Origin: Undaria pinnatifida
Taxonomy: Eukaryota; Sar; Phaeophyceae; Laminariales; Alariaceae
Assembly: GCA_012845835.1 (NCBI GenBank)
Contig: JABAKD010000016.1
Span: forward strand, 10,785,007-10,849,006
Direction: 5' to 3'
DNA length: 64,000 nt
Translations under genes and position numbers: made by a program
Notes under the pieces: model-generated
What the model was told of the DNA's origin: nothing
The model's input: only the letters and a program-made list of their open reading frames with translations
The model's database searches: none
Shown here: positions 43,883 through 54,508 of the stretch, in pieces
How the letters are laid out: every line of letters begins with the position of its first letter
Position numbering within the stretch: the first letter of the stretch is position 1

Positions 43883-44834
43883 ATAAGACTTATATTGCCA
43901 AACAAGAGAGAATGGCATTCCGGCGGTTTCGGGTCAACGCCTTCGCTACTGGAAACCCTGTTTGGGGGGGAAATTACTTGAATTGGTGTAGGGAGGGATT
44001 TTGGGGCTCTTGACCCCGCCATGCATGTGGCAGAAAATATCTTAGCCAAAAGTTTACGATACTGCTATTAATACTACTGTAGACGATACCCCCCCCTCAA
44101 CAAAAAAACACGGCGATTTTCTTACTACCAAGTCTTGACAAAAGCCGGGGTCTGTCTGGGGTCGGGGTGTGTCAAGCACTGAAATCCCGCAAGAAGCGCA
44201 GCAAACGTGGGTGCAGAAAGTGCTGAGGAAAGGGACTAAAAGCACTGACTGACTGCGTCCTGGAGTTTTAACCGTAAGAGGTGCATCCCCTTTTGATTAA
44301 CCAGCGCTGCCGTTTTACTCCGTTCTACTCGTACTCGCTTGCTTGCTCATGGTGTTGTAGCACTTGTGCTGCTGCACGCTCGCGCTAGACGTTTGCTCAT
44401 CTTGCATTCGTCGTCGTTTCTGTCGCTGTGCATCGGCCCCGGGGGGGGCTTTTGAAAGGAAAACATGACGAATCACAATGATATTAATAATAATGAATGG
44501 CGATTCCAGCCAATACGAAGCAACGCGGGGCTGCTGGACAACGCGATGACCGGCGGTCGGTGTGCAATACTGTCTTAATATAGGTCACGGTTCAAGAAGT
44601 TGTACGAGACTACTCGTACTGTTGCGTCCTCACACTGGAGTAGACGGTAGGCAAGACCGCGCTTGCTCTTGTGTGCCAGGCCTAACAGCCACTACAAAAG
44701 GGTACGTGTCAGTGTTCGCACTTTTCGCCCGTCATGGTTGGTCGGCGGTGCCGTCGAACATTCAAAAATCGCTCCCTTTTGATATTCGTACGCCGTTTTT
44801 TTTTTTTTTCACACTTCTACTTTCCAACTTCTGG

Positions 44835-45050
44835 ACAAGCCCTGGTCGCAGGTGTCGTCCCTTGCCCCCCCCGGCTCTCGCCTTCAATTTCTCTCGCGTT
44901 TTCCGCAAGTCAATACGTATGTGCACAAGAAAAAGTCCCCACGAGTTTTCACGGGTATGCTCTCGGGGGGATTCGAACTCACGAAACTGACTTATACCAG
45001 GCTCGAGCATAACCTGATATGCCACCGGGGCGACCGTATATGAGCTGTGG
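44835..45050 (-). repeat. SINE-like element with tRNA-like head
   Basis: Minus sense: a tRNA-like segment (45040-44965) with an A-box-like GGTGGCATATCAGG and a B-box-like GAGTTCGAATCCC, followed by the family body (GGAAAACGCGAGAG, a G-run, CAGGGCTTGTCCAGAAG). The T-stem pairs poorly, so it is not a working tRNA gene. The order of a pol III head then a body is that of a SINE. Confidence 0.5.
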
Positions 45051-45404
45051 GGTTCCAAAAGCTTTGCCTACGAATGATCCGTGGTCGCAGTACTCGTAGT
45101 GTGGCTCCGTCTCTCTCCACCACCTCGCTGCGGATATGCATTACGTGCATGTCTCCTGCGATCCAGCCTTCCATATGTGGGCGATCTTCTGCTTGCCTTC
45201 TGCCTCTGCCCGTCTGGGCGGTTTAAACTTTAAAACCCAACTTCAATATCGTTCTTTCAGCCAATCAACGGTCTTCCCTTCGCTTTGCCCCATCCCCGAA
45301 CCTGTAATCCACGTACATGGAACTCCCGCTATAGGAAATGCGGAAATGCTCGGATTGCTCATGTGTGCGTACGCAGTCAGAGTCAGCGACCCCTCACGAG
45401 CACC

Positions 45405-48400
45405 ATGCCCCGCTCTAGACAAAGAATGCGGCTATGCCTGGCGGGGATGGTGTGCCTCCCTGTCGGGGGTGGCGTTCCAACTCAAGCTTTCCTCGGCGTC
45501 GCAGCGCGGCCACCAACAACCTCCTCCTCGTCGGGCGGAGACACGGCAAGACTAGTACCACGACTAAGAACAGCTGCTGCCGTGTCGGGGACGCTGAAGC
45601 GAAGCCTGCGCCGACCTCGTGCTGGCACGGCAAGGATGTCGCGGGCTGTGTTCCCATCCGTATCGAGGACACCCTTGTTCCCTGGAGGGGTCTATGAGGG
45701 CGAGAAGAAGGAGCGCGGTGACACGGAGAAGTCGGACTACAACCGCAACGTGGGCAAGGTTGTCGACACGCTGACGAGGGACTACCCGCGAATGTTCGAC
45801 GAGCCGCTTGACTTTGATATATACACGCCGGAGTTGCAGATGCGGGATCCGGTGAGGGTGCGGTGGTTGGTCGTCTGCCTTTTTTTTTGCAAGGGCAAGG
45901 AGGAGGGGTTAGGGGTTGCGGCGCTTGTGCAGTCAAACAAAGTGCTCCCGAAATCGTTCCCGAGAACTCGTCCATCGTTGGTCAGAGTCCTTAGTTGCAC
46001 CTTAAGGTCTCGGCGATAACATCTAGTCTATGATACCATATTACCAGCAACCAGTAGACTACAGTACGTATCGTAAGTATTGTGGTAGACGAGTCGTACG
46101 AGTACGAGGCACAGGGACCTTGGTACCGCCAGAGGACACTACCGGAGAAGCCACCAGGTACCACGTACCTGTATGTGAGTACTTGTACTGCTGTTTAGTA
46201 TAATTTCAATGGCCAAGTGCCAATGCGCTCGTTATCGGCGACTGCAGTCGCCATGCCATCGTCAGCATGTTCACCGGGTTTTCCCACCTCAAACTAACGG
46301 TAAATCGTAAACGACCCACATTTATTGGCGCAAAAAAATTGGTCGAAAGACGGTGTCGACTCGCTTGATTATGGCGAAGCTGTTGCTGGATCAAACGAAC
46401 CCCTAGCCTGCAGTTGAACCTTGAATGCCCTTGTTGCGTGCCTCTGCCTGGTAGTATATTAAGTATGAGGTGCCAGTTCGTACCTACTATTTGTTTGCTT
46501 ATACGACCCTCAAGTACCAAAGAAATGCCTGTCTTTACCCCTGTGTAGATAAAATCTATGGTTGATCGTCCTAACCAGCATGCTAACTGATGTGCTCAAG
46601 CTATGTACATATCCACCACCGACAGAGTAACTATCATACTGCTGTGCGTATGATAGGCCAGAAGGCTCGCGGATCGCAGTAGCGGCATCTGCACAAAACA
46701 GCAAATGCGGCCGACACGCAAGCTGGCCGGTCGGTCGGTCGGTCGGTCGGCCCATCCGTCTGTCCGTCTGTCCGTCCGTCGCAGCTGGTGGGCAGCTAGC
46801 CGGCCGACCGCTGACAGCCGCAGGCTCTCTCGAACGACGTGCGTGGTTGCCGACAAGATAAAAGGGAACCCCCCCTCCCCTCCCCTGACCCTTCCCTTTC
46901 CCTCTCTACCCCTCCGCTGACGCCCCCTCGCCTGAACCCCTCTCCCTCTCGAACCCCAGACGGGCGTGGTGGTGACGGGGCTACCGGCGTACCAACGACT
47001 ATTCGCGACGTTTCGCTTCTTCCGCCAAGTCCTCGTGAGCGAGGTTTCGACCACCATGCGCATTTCCTACGACGGATCTCGGCAACAGGTTAGAAAAAAC
47101 AGTACCGGTAGTACCAGCAACAGCTGGATAGCAGCAGCTAAGCAACATCAATAGCAACAACAATAGCAGCGGACTTTCCGCCTTTACGGCTGGAATCCCC
47201 TTTTTTTTACAACTTTACTTCAAGTTACTGTAGGGAGGGATTTTGGGGCTCTAAAGGGGTTGACCCCCTTGCGAACTACGACCATGTTCTTGGGACAAAC
47301 TGCGCGGAATTTTCCTTAGGATTTTTTTTCGCAGTGTCAATAATTGAAAAAAATAGGGTCGACCCTTACTTACACTACAGCCGAAACCGCCCGGCTCTTC
47401 GTTATCCTGATAAGTGGTTTTTCCCTGCGCAAATGCGGTTGTGTCGTAGCGAGTTGTATTAGCATTTCATGGGGTGATTTGTTATGCAGTGATCCACTGA
47501 GTCCGGCGAGTTTAATGCGGAAACCTCGAACCTCGGTCGCTACCTCGGAGGGGCGAGAGGGCTTTTGGAGAAGATAAGGATATAGTCTAGGGCGTTCTAT
47601 TGGTTTCGGAGGCGTAAACTCTTTTCCAAGGTGTAACATAATCCTATTGTAATTCCAAGGGTTTTGTCACCATATCGGGAGTGCAGTGCTATTAGTGGAA
47701 GGGTAAACCCTTCATGGCCGCACCCCTCTTTTTGAGGGACCAAAAAGTTCTCTTTCGTTTTGCTCATCCCATTTTTTTTGTCGTCGTGTTGTTTCTTTCT
47801 CCTTCTCCCTCCCTAGTCGTAACTCTGATCCGAGACCACTAAGCAGGTTCTTCCCCCCCCTCCCCTCTACGGTACACGCCTTCGGTTTTTATCGCCAGAA
47901 GGTGTCAGCCTTTTCTTCCCTCATGGGCTCACATCGAATTAGTTGAATTGGGCCATTTTGAAATACGAAAAGGAAAAATCGTCTGGCGTCGTAGAAACGG
48001 TGCATATTGTATACCTGGTGTACCGTATTGTTTTCCATTTATTTTTGCCATACCGAAGAAGAGAGCGTTCAGACACGGTGTCTAGCGTAAGTCTCTACTC
48101 TGCCCTTGTTACCAGACCTGTTGTGTCTTGTTCTTGTTGCGTCTTGTCACCAGAATTGCTGTTTCTTGTTACCGCTGTGCTTTGGGTCTTTTTACAACAC
48201 CTTGGCTACGGTGAGCAGGAACAGCGTAACACACACGCATGCAGCGTACTCATCGAATCTTGGACACCGTGCTTATTGCGTCTTGACCCCTTTTGTATCC
48301 TGTTACCCTGCTTATCGGAGATTGACAGATTGAGAGATATATTTATTTTTCAATGGTTGGCGGTGTATGGGCGTTCTTAGCTGGAGTGGGTTGTCTGGTC

Positions 48401-49412
48401 TGTCCCGTCAACGAGTGAGAGACCCCCCTGCTCGGCCTTAGTGTATAGTGTTGCTTACGCCCTTCTATACCTACGTGATTTCACGTTTCGCACGGTTTCC
48501 TGGCAGGTTCGCGTCATCTGGCACTTCATTTTCGACGCCACCCGCGTTATCGCGAGACCCATGCACGTTGACGGCATCAGCGTCTACAGCCTCAACGCTA
48601 AAGGGCTGGTGCGGAGACATGACCTTGAGACGATCATCGTGAACGGCACTCCGGCCAAGCCGCCGTTCGCCCAAGCTTGGCTGCACCCGCCCTCCTGGAT
48701 TACCAAGGGTCTCAGCGGAGGCGTTGCCGCTCCGGGGATGTCAACCTTTTCGAGCGGGAGCATCGTGGGGGGCGGGGTGGGGGTGGGTGCGGCCTCCTTT
48801 TTCAGAAGCGGTGGCGGGGGGGAAGGGGGTGTAGGGTCGGTGGAGTCACCGTTATTGTTCCCAGGTGGATGGCGTTCTTCTCTTTCTGCGCTGGATGGCG
48901 CGGCGATAGTGGCGGGAATGGTGGCGGCGACGAGGCAAAGGAAGCCGCTGCCCCCGGCGTGGACGGGGTTCGGTAGAGATGGAGGCGTTTTGTTGGCATC
49001 GTCGGAAGGCGTAGGGACGGGAGGCGCGGCCGGGGAGGGTTTGGAGGAAGGATTGGATGGATCGTCGACCCAGGGGAACGGAGGCGGAGAGGCGGAGGCC
49101 GGTGAGGCGGGCGAGGCTCGGGATAGCGACAATAAGAAAGCGCCGGCTAGTAACAAGCTCAAGGAGAACAAGAACAAGAACGGGAAGAAAAAGAAGAAAG
49201 GGTTTTGGCCGATAGAGTATGACGGGCCGCTGGGGTGCGAGACGAGCTGGGACTGTACGGGGGGTTACGTGTGCTGCGACCTGCTCGTGGTGAGGATATG
49301 CTGCAGCAACGGCGTGATGCAGCGAAAACCTGGGGACTTGATCCCAGTGCTGACGCCGATTCCGGGCAGGGGGAGGACGGAGCTAGACCAGTACGAGCCG
49401 ACGCCGCGGTGA
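45405..49412 (+). CDS. DUF2358-family protein with C-terminal Cys-rich motif, putative plastid presequence
   Basis: Exons: 45405-45851, 46960-47088, 48507-49412. The total is 1482 nt (493 aa). All junctions are phase 0 (CCG/GTGAGG, CCCCAG/ACG; CAG/GTTAGA, TGGCAG/GTT). The DUF2358 domain (about residues 110-250) spans all exons: VGKVVDTLTRDYPRMF, YTPELQMRDP, TGLPAYQRLFATFRFF and GISVYSLNAKGLVRRHD. It resembles the SnoaL/NTF2-like fold, and no reaction is known to me. A glycine-rich linker and a Lys/Asn tract follow. Residues about 436-458 hold CETSWDCTGGYVCCDLLVV and a further CC pair. As I recall, algal and plant relatives also carry a similar Cys cluster. The N-terminus (MRLCLAGMVCLPVGGGVPTQ then AFLG) looks like a signal peptide with an A-F cleavage motif for plastid import. 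Start could be 45405 or 45426. Confidence 0.86.
45852..46959 (+). other. Intron 1 of the DUF2358 gene
   Basis: 1108 bp. A GGTC tetramer run lies at about 46730-46752. The 3' part before the acceptor is strongly pyrimidine-rich (46868-46957). No gene inside. Confidence 0.75.
47089..48506 (+). other. Intron 2 of the DUF2358 gene
   Basis: 1418 bp. It carries a family E repeat at about 47175-47265. No nested gene was recognised. Confidence 0.75.
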
Positions 49413-50539
49413 CTTCTGTATTCGTTTTCTACTTATGACCGCGTTTAGGGTGGCCTCTCGTTTGAGGTTTGCGCCGTGAACATCTCGGTGACGCTAGCAA
49501 ACCAGAGGGGAAGCGAAGAGCAGGACGACGAGGACCGGAGAGTTTTGGGTTGTCGAAGGCTGCCTGACACGCCGCAGTGTATTTTGCGACGGGTTTGTCG
49601 ACGTGTGGGCGACGCAACACACCCCCTATAAAGGTTACATTGGCCCGGACGGCAAGGACCCCGAAAGTTTCACGTTTTTGTTTGAAGCCGGGCTAAGTCG
49701 TCCACCGTACGCTAGAGACTTGCGTTTTGTGTGTCGTAGTGTTGAATATCGGCATGTATGTACCGGGTAGAGATTGCTGGTTGCGTGTTACGGTTGTGCT
49801 ACCCTCCCCCCCCCCTCCCTCCGCTCATAGTGGCGTATTGATTTGTATGAGGTGTCGCCTCGGAATACCTGGCAGGCGCTGGGATCGAGGAGGGAGGGGA
49901 GGGGGGGTGCAGTGGCTGGCTACTAGAGGCGTCAAAGTGGACCGTTTTCTTGAAAGTTTGGCTGTTTTTTTAGGGGTATATATGCCCTCATCCCCGGTCA
50001 ATCGCGCTTTAATTATACCCTTTCAGAAGTGCAAAAAAAAACACATATACTGTTTTCAAGTAATCAGTCTCAAAACACTTTGTGTGTAGTGCTAAAGGAA
50101 TAATGCCCACTGGAACTGCGCCCCCTTTTGAGGGGGTACGAACTTCTACTTGGAATTAGACCGAGACAATTACTGCCGCAGCAGAAGGGTATTAAGTTTT
50201 TGCCGTCTGAAGGCTTTCAGAGGGGAAAAGTAACGATATTTTTGCATAGCGATTACGGCGTCGGCGACACGGAAGAACGTGGCCCGCTGCTGGAGTAGCT
50301 GGTCAATATTTTAGCGTGTGGTTTCGTTTGCTTTCCGAACTGTCAAACCAGTACACTCCTTGAGGGGAGAGCTAGTTGTGCGTGCGGAACGCGCGCATGG
50401 TGATTTCTAGTTGTGCTGTTGCACGCTCACTCCGGGCGGCTGATGACCCTGCACTCGTCGTTGTTTTAGTTACTGTACCGGGATTCGAAAAGGGCTGAAG
50501 AAGATTGAAGGGATAGGCCTCACCTCCCATCCTTCCAGA
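49413..50539. other. No recognisable gene; 3' flank of the DUF2358 gene
   Basis: C-runs and G-runs near 49805 and 49895. No polyadenylation signal can be assigned with confidence. Confidence 0.45.
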
Positions 50540-50945
50540 CTGCTCAGATAGGAGGCCACTCAACGCGCTCGGATAGGCGGCAAATGAATGTGCTCGAACA
50601 GGAGGCCAGTCGAAGCGGTCGAATAGGAGGCGATCCAAAGTACCCGGAGAGGATGCCAGCCAATCAGAATGCTCTGGTTGGAGGCCAGTCAACGAGTGCT
50701 CGGATAGGAGTCCAATTAACGTGTGCTCGGGTACGATGCCAGCCAATCAGAGTGCTCTGAGTGGAGGCCAATCAAAGTGCCCGGACAGGAGGCCAATCAA
50801 AGCACCCGGACGGGAGGGCAATCAAAACTGTCCGGATAGGACGCCGGCCTATCAGAGTGCTCTGATTGGCGGCCAATCAAAGCGCTCGGATAGGAGGCCA
50901 ATCAAAAGTGCCCGAATAGGGGGTGATATCAAAGTGTTCGGGCGC
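50540..50945. repeat. Tandem repeat of about 25-35 bp rich in CCAATC
   Basis: The unit is AGTGCTCGGATAGGAGGCCA followed by ATCAA. About a dozen imperfect copies. Most copies from 50660 on carry GCCAATCA or GCCAGTCA, matching the CCAAT core of NF-Y sites. Lengths vary, so copies are not in register. Confidence 0.75.
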
Positions 50946-51888
50946 TTGACTCTGCCGCGGATGAGATTAATAGTCGCGCCGCACGTGTTTTGTTTTTTTA
51001 CACATTGCCGCTCGCCGTGTCCGTTTCATGTATCCGATCGTTGGCCTTTGGCCGTTGTGTTAGTGCTTGATAGAAGTACGTATGCTTGCTTGTAGTATCT
51101 TTTTTTTTATGGTCCCCGACTCTTTGTCGTAAGTACAACTATGGCGTGTGGCAGAGTCGATGCCAACCGGTTTAGAACACTGCACCCGTATGTTTGGGTA
51201 CACTGAAAGCACTTGGACCCGATTTGGCATAATTTTTGCATCCCTGAAAGGGTCCAGCTTCTTGTCCTACGTCAAAAGTCGCGTGTGTGTAAGGCGGTGT
51301 GATATACAAGAGGTGCGGTAGCGCGGAGGTGGTAGAATAAGAACGAACGCCGCGCATGTTTGGTTTTCTGCCCGCAAGAAAAAGGGAGAGGAGGAACGGG
51401 AGGGGAGTGGGGGGCAGACACATTGCGTATGCATGTGGGCGCCTTTTGTTTGTTTGCGGCCTGCGCGAGGGGTTTCATGTAAATCACATCACGTGGAGGG
51501 AGGTGAAGGAGGTCCGAGGTTTAAATGAATCGAACATGCCACCACTACTGCTGTGTGCCTTTTTCGTGTTCGAGGCTTTTCGTGCGGAAGTCGCGTCCAT
51601 CACAGAGGACAGGTCGGGGTTTTGGGGGCAAATCGTTTTCTACGTGTAAGAAAATTCGAATTAATATTAGAACGACAAAAAGGTTTTGCACTCTCGAGGG
51701 GACTTTTGTTTTTAACAGCGCCCTTTTTCTTTTTTCTTTTTCTTTTTTTTTACTTTCTTTTTCATCCTACGGTGGATAGGGGGAAAATAAAAGCTTGACC
51801 TTACCACACTTCCGCACGTATTTTTTGCATGTTTCAGTTTAAGCCCGCCCCATTGTATTCGCAACCCAGCGCTTTGAGTTGCTGGCGT
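50946..51888. other. No recognisable gene
   Basis: Contains a T-rich pyrimidine tract (about 51720-51765). Short open frames have no domain. Confidence 0.45.
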
Positions 51889-52190
51889 GACGCGCGTGCT
51901 ACGATAGAGGAATTAAGGTATACCGTTTTTTGGCGATTTTTTTCCTTTTTTGAATGACGGTGCTCCTGAACCCAAAACCGTCGGGGGAAAAAAAAACAAA
52001 TAATAGGCCATTTATTTTTTTGCATGTGATTCTCCTTGTAGACCTAGGCCATATGTTTTTTTATCCGGGGAAGCAGTATTTTTTTCTTCGACAAAATAGG
52101 TTTTGGGGGGAGAGGGCGCTGTCTTAAGCTCCCAAATAGAGGAACCCTCAGAAGAAACAGCGGTGCACACCTGCTATCGTAGCGCGCGTC
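51889..52190. mobile_element. Family A TIR element, copy
   Basis: Left GACGCGCGTGCTACGATAGA, right CTGCTATCGTAGCGCGCGTC. About 302 bp, non-coding. Confidence 0.72.
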
Positions 52191-52257
52191 GCGTATCCTT
52201 CAATTCCCGTGGTGGCGACAGCGCGAGCTATCCCCACCAGGCCGTCACCGTTACTGA

Positions 52258-52510
52258 GACGCGTGCTGCGATAGACGTGCACCGCTTTTTTTCTGAGGTG
52301 AACTCGTCACTTTAGGCATGGAGAAAAATCCACAACTGCTATGATACCGGATGAAAAATCCCCCACGTGGTTTCTTAGGTACACCACAACGAGAATCATG
52401 CAAACGAAAAGAAAAATGTCGTATTTTTATCCGACGATTATTTTGGGTTAAGGCAAAAAAAGCCAAAAAAAGCCAAAAAAAAAAAGTATACTTCTATCGT
52501 AGCACGCGCC
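52258..52510. mobile_element. Family A TIR element, copy in opposite internal order
   Basis: Left GACGCGTGCTGCGATAGACG, right CTTCTATCGTAGCACGCGCC. It lies only 67 bp from the previous copy, separated by a phrase (GACAGCGCGAGCTATCCCC) also found at 41405-41430. Confidence 0.72.
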
Positions 52511-52738
52511 CTGACTGACGCCAGGGCGCGCAGAAGAACGAGTTCGTTGGACCACGGCCCCTGTCTGTGTGTCAGCACGCAACGGGCGGCTTAGGGTAAA
52601 TCAAACAGCGCGCTTGCTGGAGGGAGGAACGCGGTGGTGTGGTTCCAGACGTGTGTGGAAACACACACGTTGTTGTGAAACACATGACACGCGCGGCAAA
52701 GGTTCAAGGTGCACCTGCAAGGTTTTTTGGCTTGAAGA

Positions 52739-53032
52739 GACGCGCGCTACGATGGAGGCGCGCACCAATTTTTTTTATGAGAGTTACCTCAATTTTAGGA
52801 GCTTAAGACAGCGCCCGAGGCTCTCCCCAAAAAAACTGATTTGTTGGAGAAAAAAAATAATATTGCTTCCCCGGATAAAAAAAACGCATGGCCTAGGTAC
52901 ACAACGAGAATCGTGCGAAAAAAAAGGCCTATTATTTATTTATTTTATCTGACAAATTTGGATTAAGGAGCACCATCATTCAGAAAAACACTTTCGCCAA
53001 AAAAAGGTGTAACTCTTATCGTAGCACGCGTC
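52739..53032. mobile_element. Family A TIR element, copy
   Basis: Left GACGCGCGCTACGATGGAGG, right CTCTTATCGTAGCACGCGTC. Standard internal blocks. Confidence 0.72.
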
Positions 53033-54072
53033 AAGAGCTTTCCATACCTCGCCCGAGGTGGCACTTGTCGGCTGAAATGGTTTCTGAATGACGGGGGCTC
53101 CTTAACCCGAAATCGTCTCAAGTACACTGAGGTATTACAACAAGGTATACCCTTTTTTGTCCGATTTTTTTTTCTGACTGACGGGGGGCTCCTTAACCCA
53201 AAGTTGTCTTGAATACATATAGGTACTAAGGTATACCGTTTTTTGGCGTAAATGGTTTCTGAATGACGGGGGGAGGGCTCCTTAACCCAAAATCGTCTTG
53301 AATACATAGAGGTACTAAGGTATACCGTTTTTTGGCGTAAATGGTTTCTGAATAACGGGGGGAGGGCTCCTTAACCCAAAATCGTCGAAAAACGGGACAT
53401 TTTTTTTATGATTGCGTGATTCTCGCCGTGTAGGTCACGTACCTAGACCCATATGGATTTTTTTATCCGGTACGTGCTGCAGCTTTGTTTTGTTTCTCCC
53501 TTCACACATCGATCGTTTTTTTTTTCGGAGGAGAGGTGTCTTGAAGCTCCCAAATTGAGGAAACCTTGCAGAAAAAAAAGTGGTGCGCCTCTATCGCAGT
53601 ATGCGTCGCGCGAGAAAAATGTATTTCTCGAGTAAACTGTAAGTGTCACCCCCGACTACCAAAGAGCAGGGGTTGCAATTTGTTTCGATCGGGGTTGAGC
53701 TCCTCCTCCTCCTCCTCAAGCGTGGAGCTGTTCGGTTGGTATGATACAGTATAATTTTACCCGCAGCCCGATTGTATATTTTCGTTTTTCGTTTTTGGGG
53801 CTGCTAAGCGCTTAGAAAGGATGATGCTGGTGGGAGCCTACCGCCTCCCTGATGAAAAAGAAAAAAAACGATTCGGAGAAAAATAAAAAACGCCACAGGC
53901 ACCAGAGATGAAAAATCCCACACGGTCTACTCGAGGTTTACACAACGAGAATCACACAAAAACAAAAATGATGGCCTAATGTTTCCGACGATTTTGGGTC
54001 AAAGACCCCGGTCATTCGGAGACAAAAAAAAAAATGACAAAAAAAGGTATACCTCTCTCGTAGCGTGCGTCC
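53033..54072. mobile_element. Family A derivatives with tandem internal amplification
   Basis: At 53060-53400 the AATGGTTTCTGAATGACGGG, GCTCCTTAACCCAAAATCGT, AAGGTATACCGTTTTTTGGC segment repeats three to four times. A right TIR-like CCTCTATCGCAGTATGCGTC closes it at 53607. A further decayed copy ends at 54072 (CTCTCTCGTAGCGTGCGTC). Confidence 0.62.
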
Positions 54073-54167
54073 GAAGTCATGTGTCCGGCGGGATCATGAG
54101 CTCCTCATGTTAGGAGAGCTCAGAAAAGATCTGCGCTGCACCCTCCTAGCGTGGGATGAGTCCCAAA

Positions 54168-54430
54168 GACGCGGGTCTACGCAGTGTACAATAGAGGTGC
54201 GCGCCGCTTTTTTTCTGAGGTTCGTCATTTTAGACTTGGAGAAAAATCCAAAACCGCTATGATACCGGATGAAAAATCCCCATGCCTGTGGCCTAGGTAC
54301 GCAACGAGAATCATGCAAAAAAGAAAACGGCCTATTATTTATTTTTTTTCTGACGATTTGGGTTAAGGAGCCCCGTCATTCCGAAAAAAAAATCGCCAAA
54401 AAAAGGTATACCTCTATCGTACCACGCGTC
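54168..54430. mobile_element. Family A TIR element, copy with altered left end
   Basis: Left GACGCGGGTCTACGCAG.. followed by AATAGAGGTGCGCGCC, right CTCTATCGTACCACGCGTC. It ends about 80 bp downstream of the stop codon of the minus-strand gene called at 54509. Confidence 0.65.
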
Positions 54431-54508
54431 GGGTATCACTATTACTTGGTATTAACGTTGTGCTTCCCGCCCGATAATGGGCAGCATGACACTTTCAGTG
54501 TTTGGTCT

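Larger units (their letters stand above)
40776..45404. other. Intergenic repeats between the DUF3326 and DUF2358 genes
   Basis: Contains a family B copy (about 41090-41210), a family A element (42610-42910), the 0.8 kb repeat (43062-43882), a family E copy (43935-44010) and a SINE-like element (44835-45050). A plus frame at 41695-42273 is open for 192 codons, but it has no recognisable domain and uses a TTG first codon. I do not call it. Confidence 0.6.

Noticed and set aside
44965..45040. Functional tRNA gene
   Set aside because: B-box present but the T-stem and anticodon stem pair poorly, and the segment is joined to a repeat body. Called SINE-like instead.
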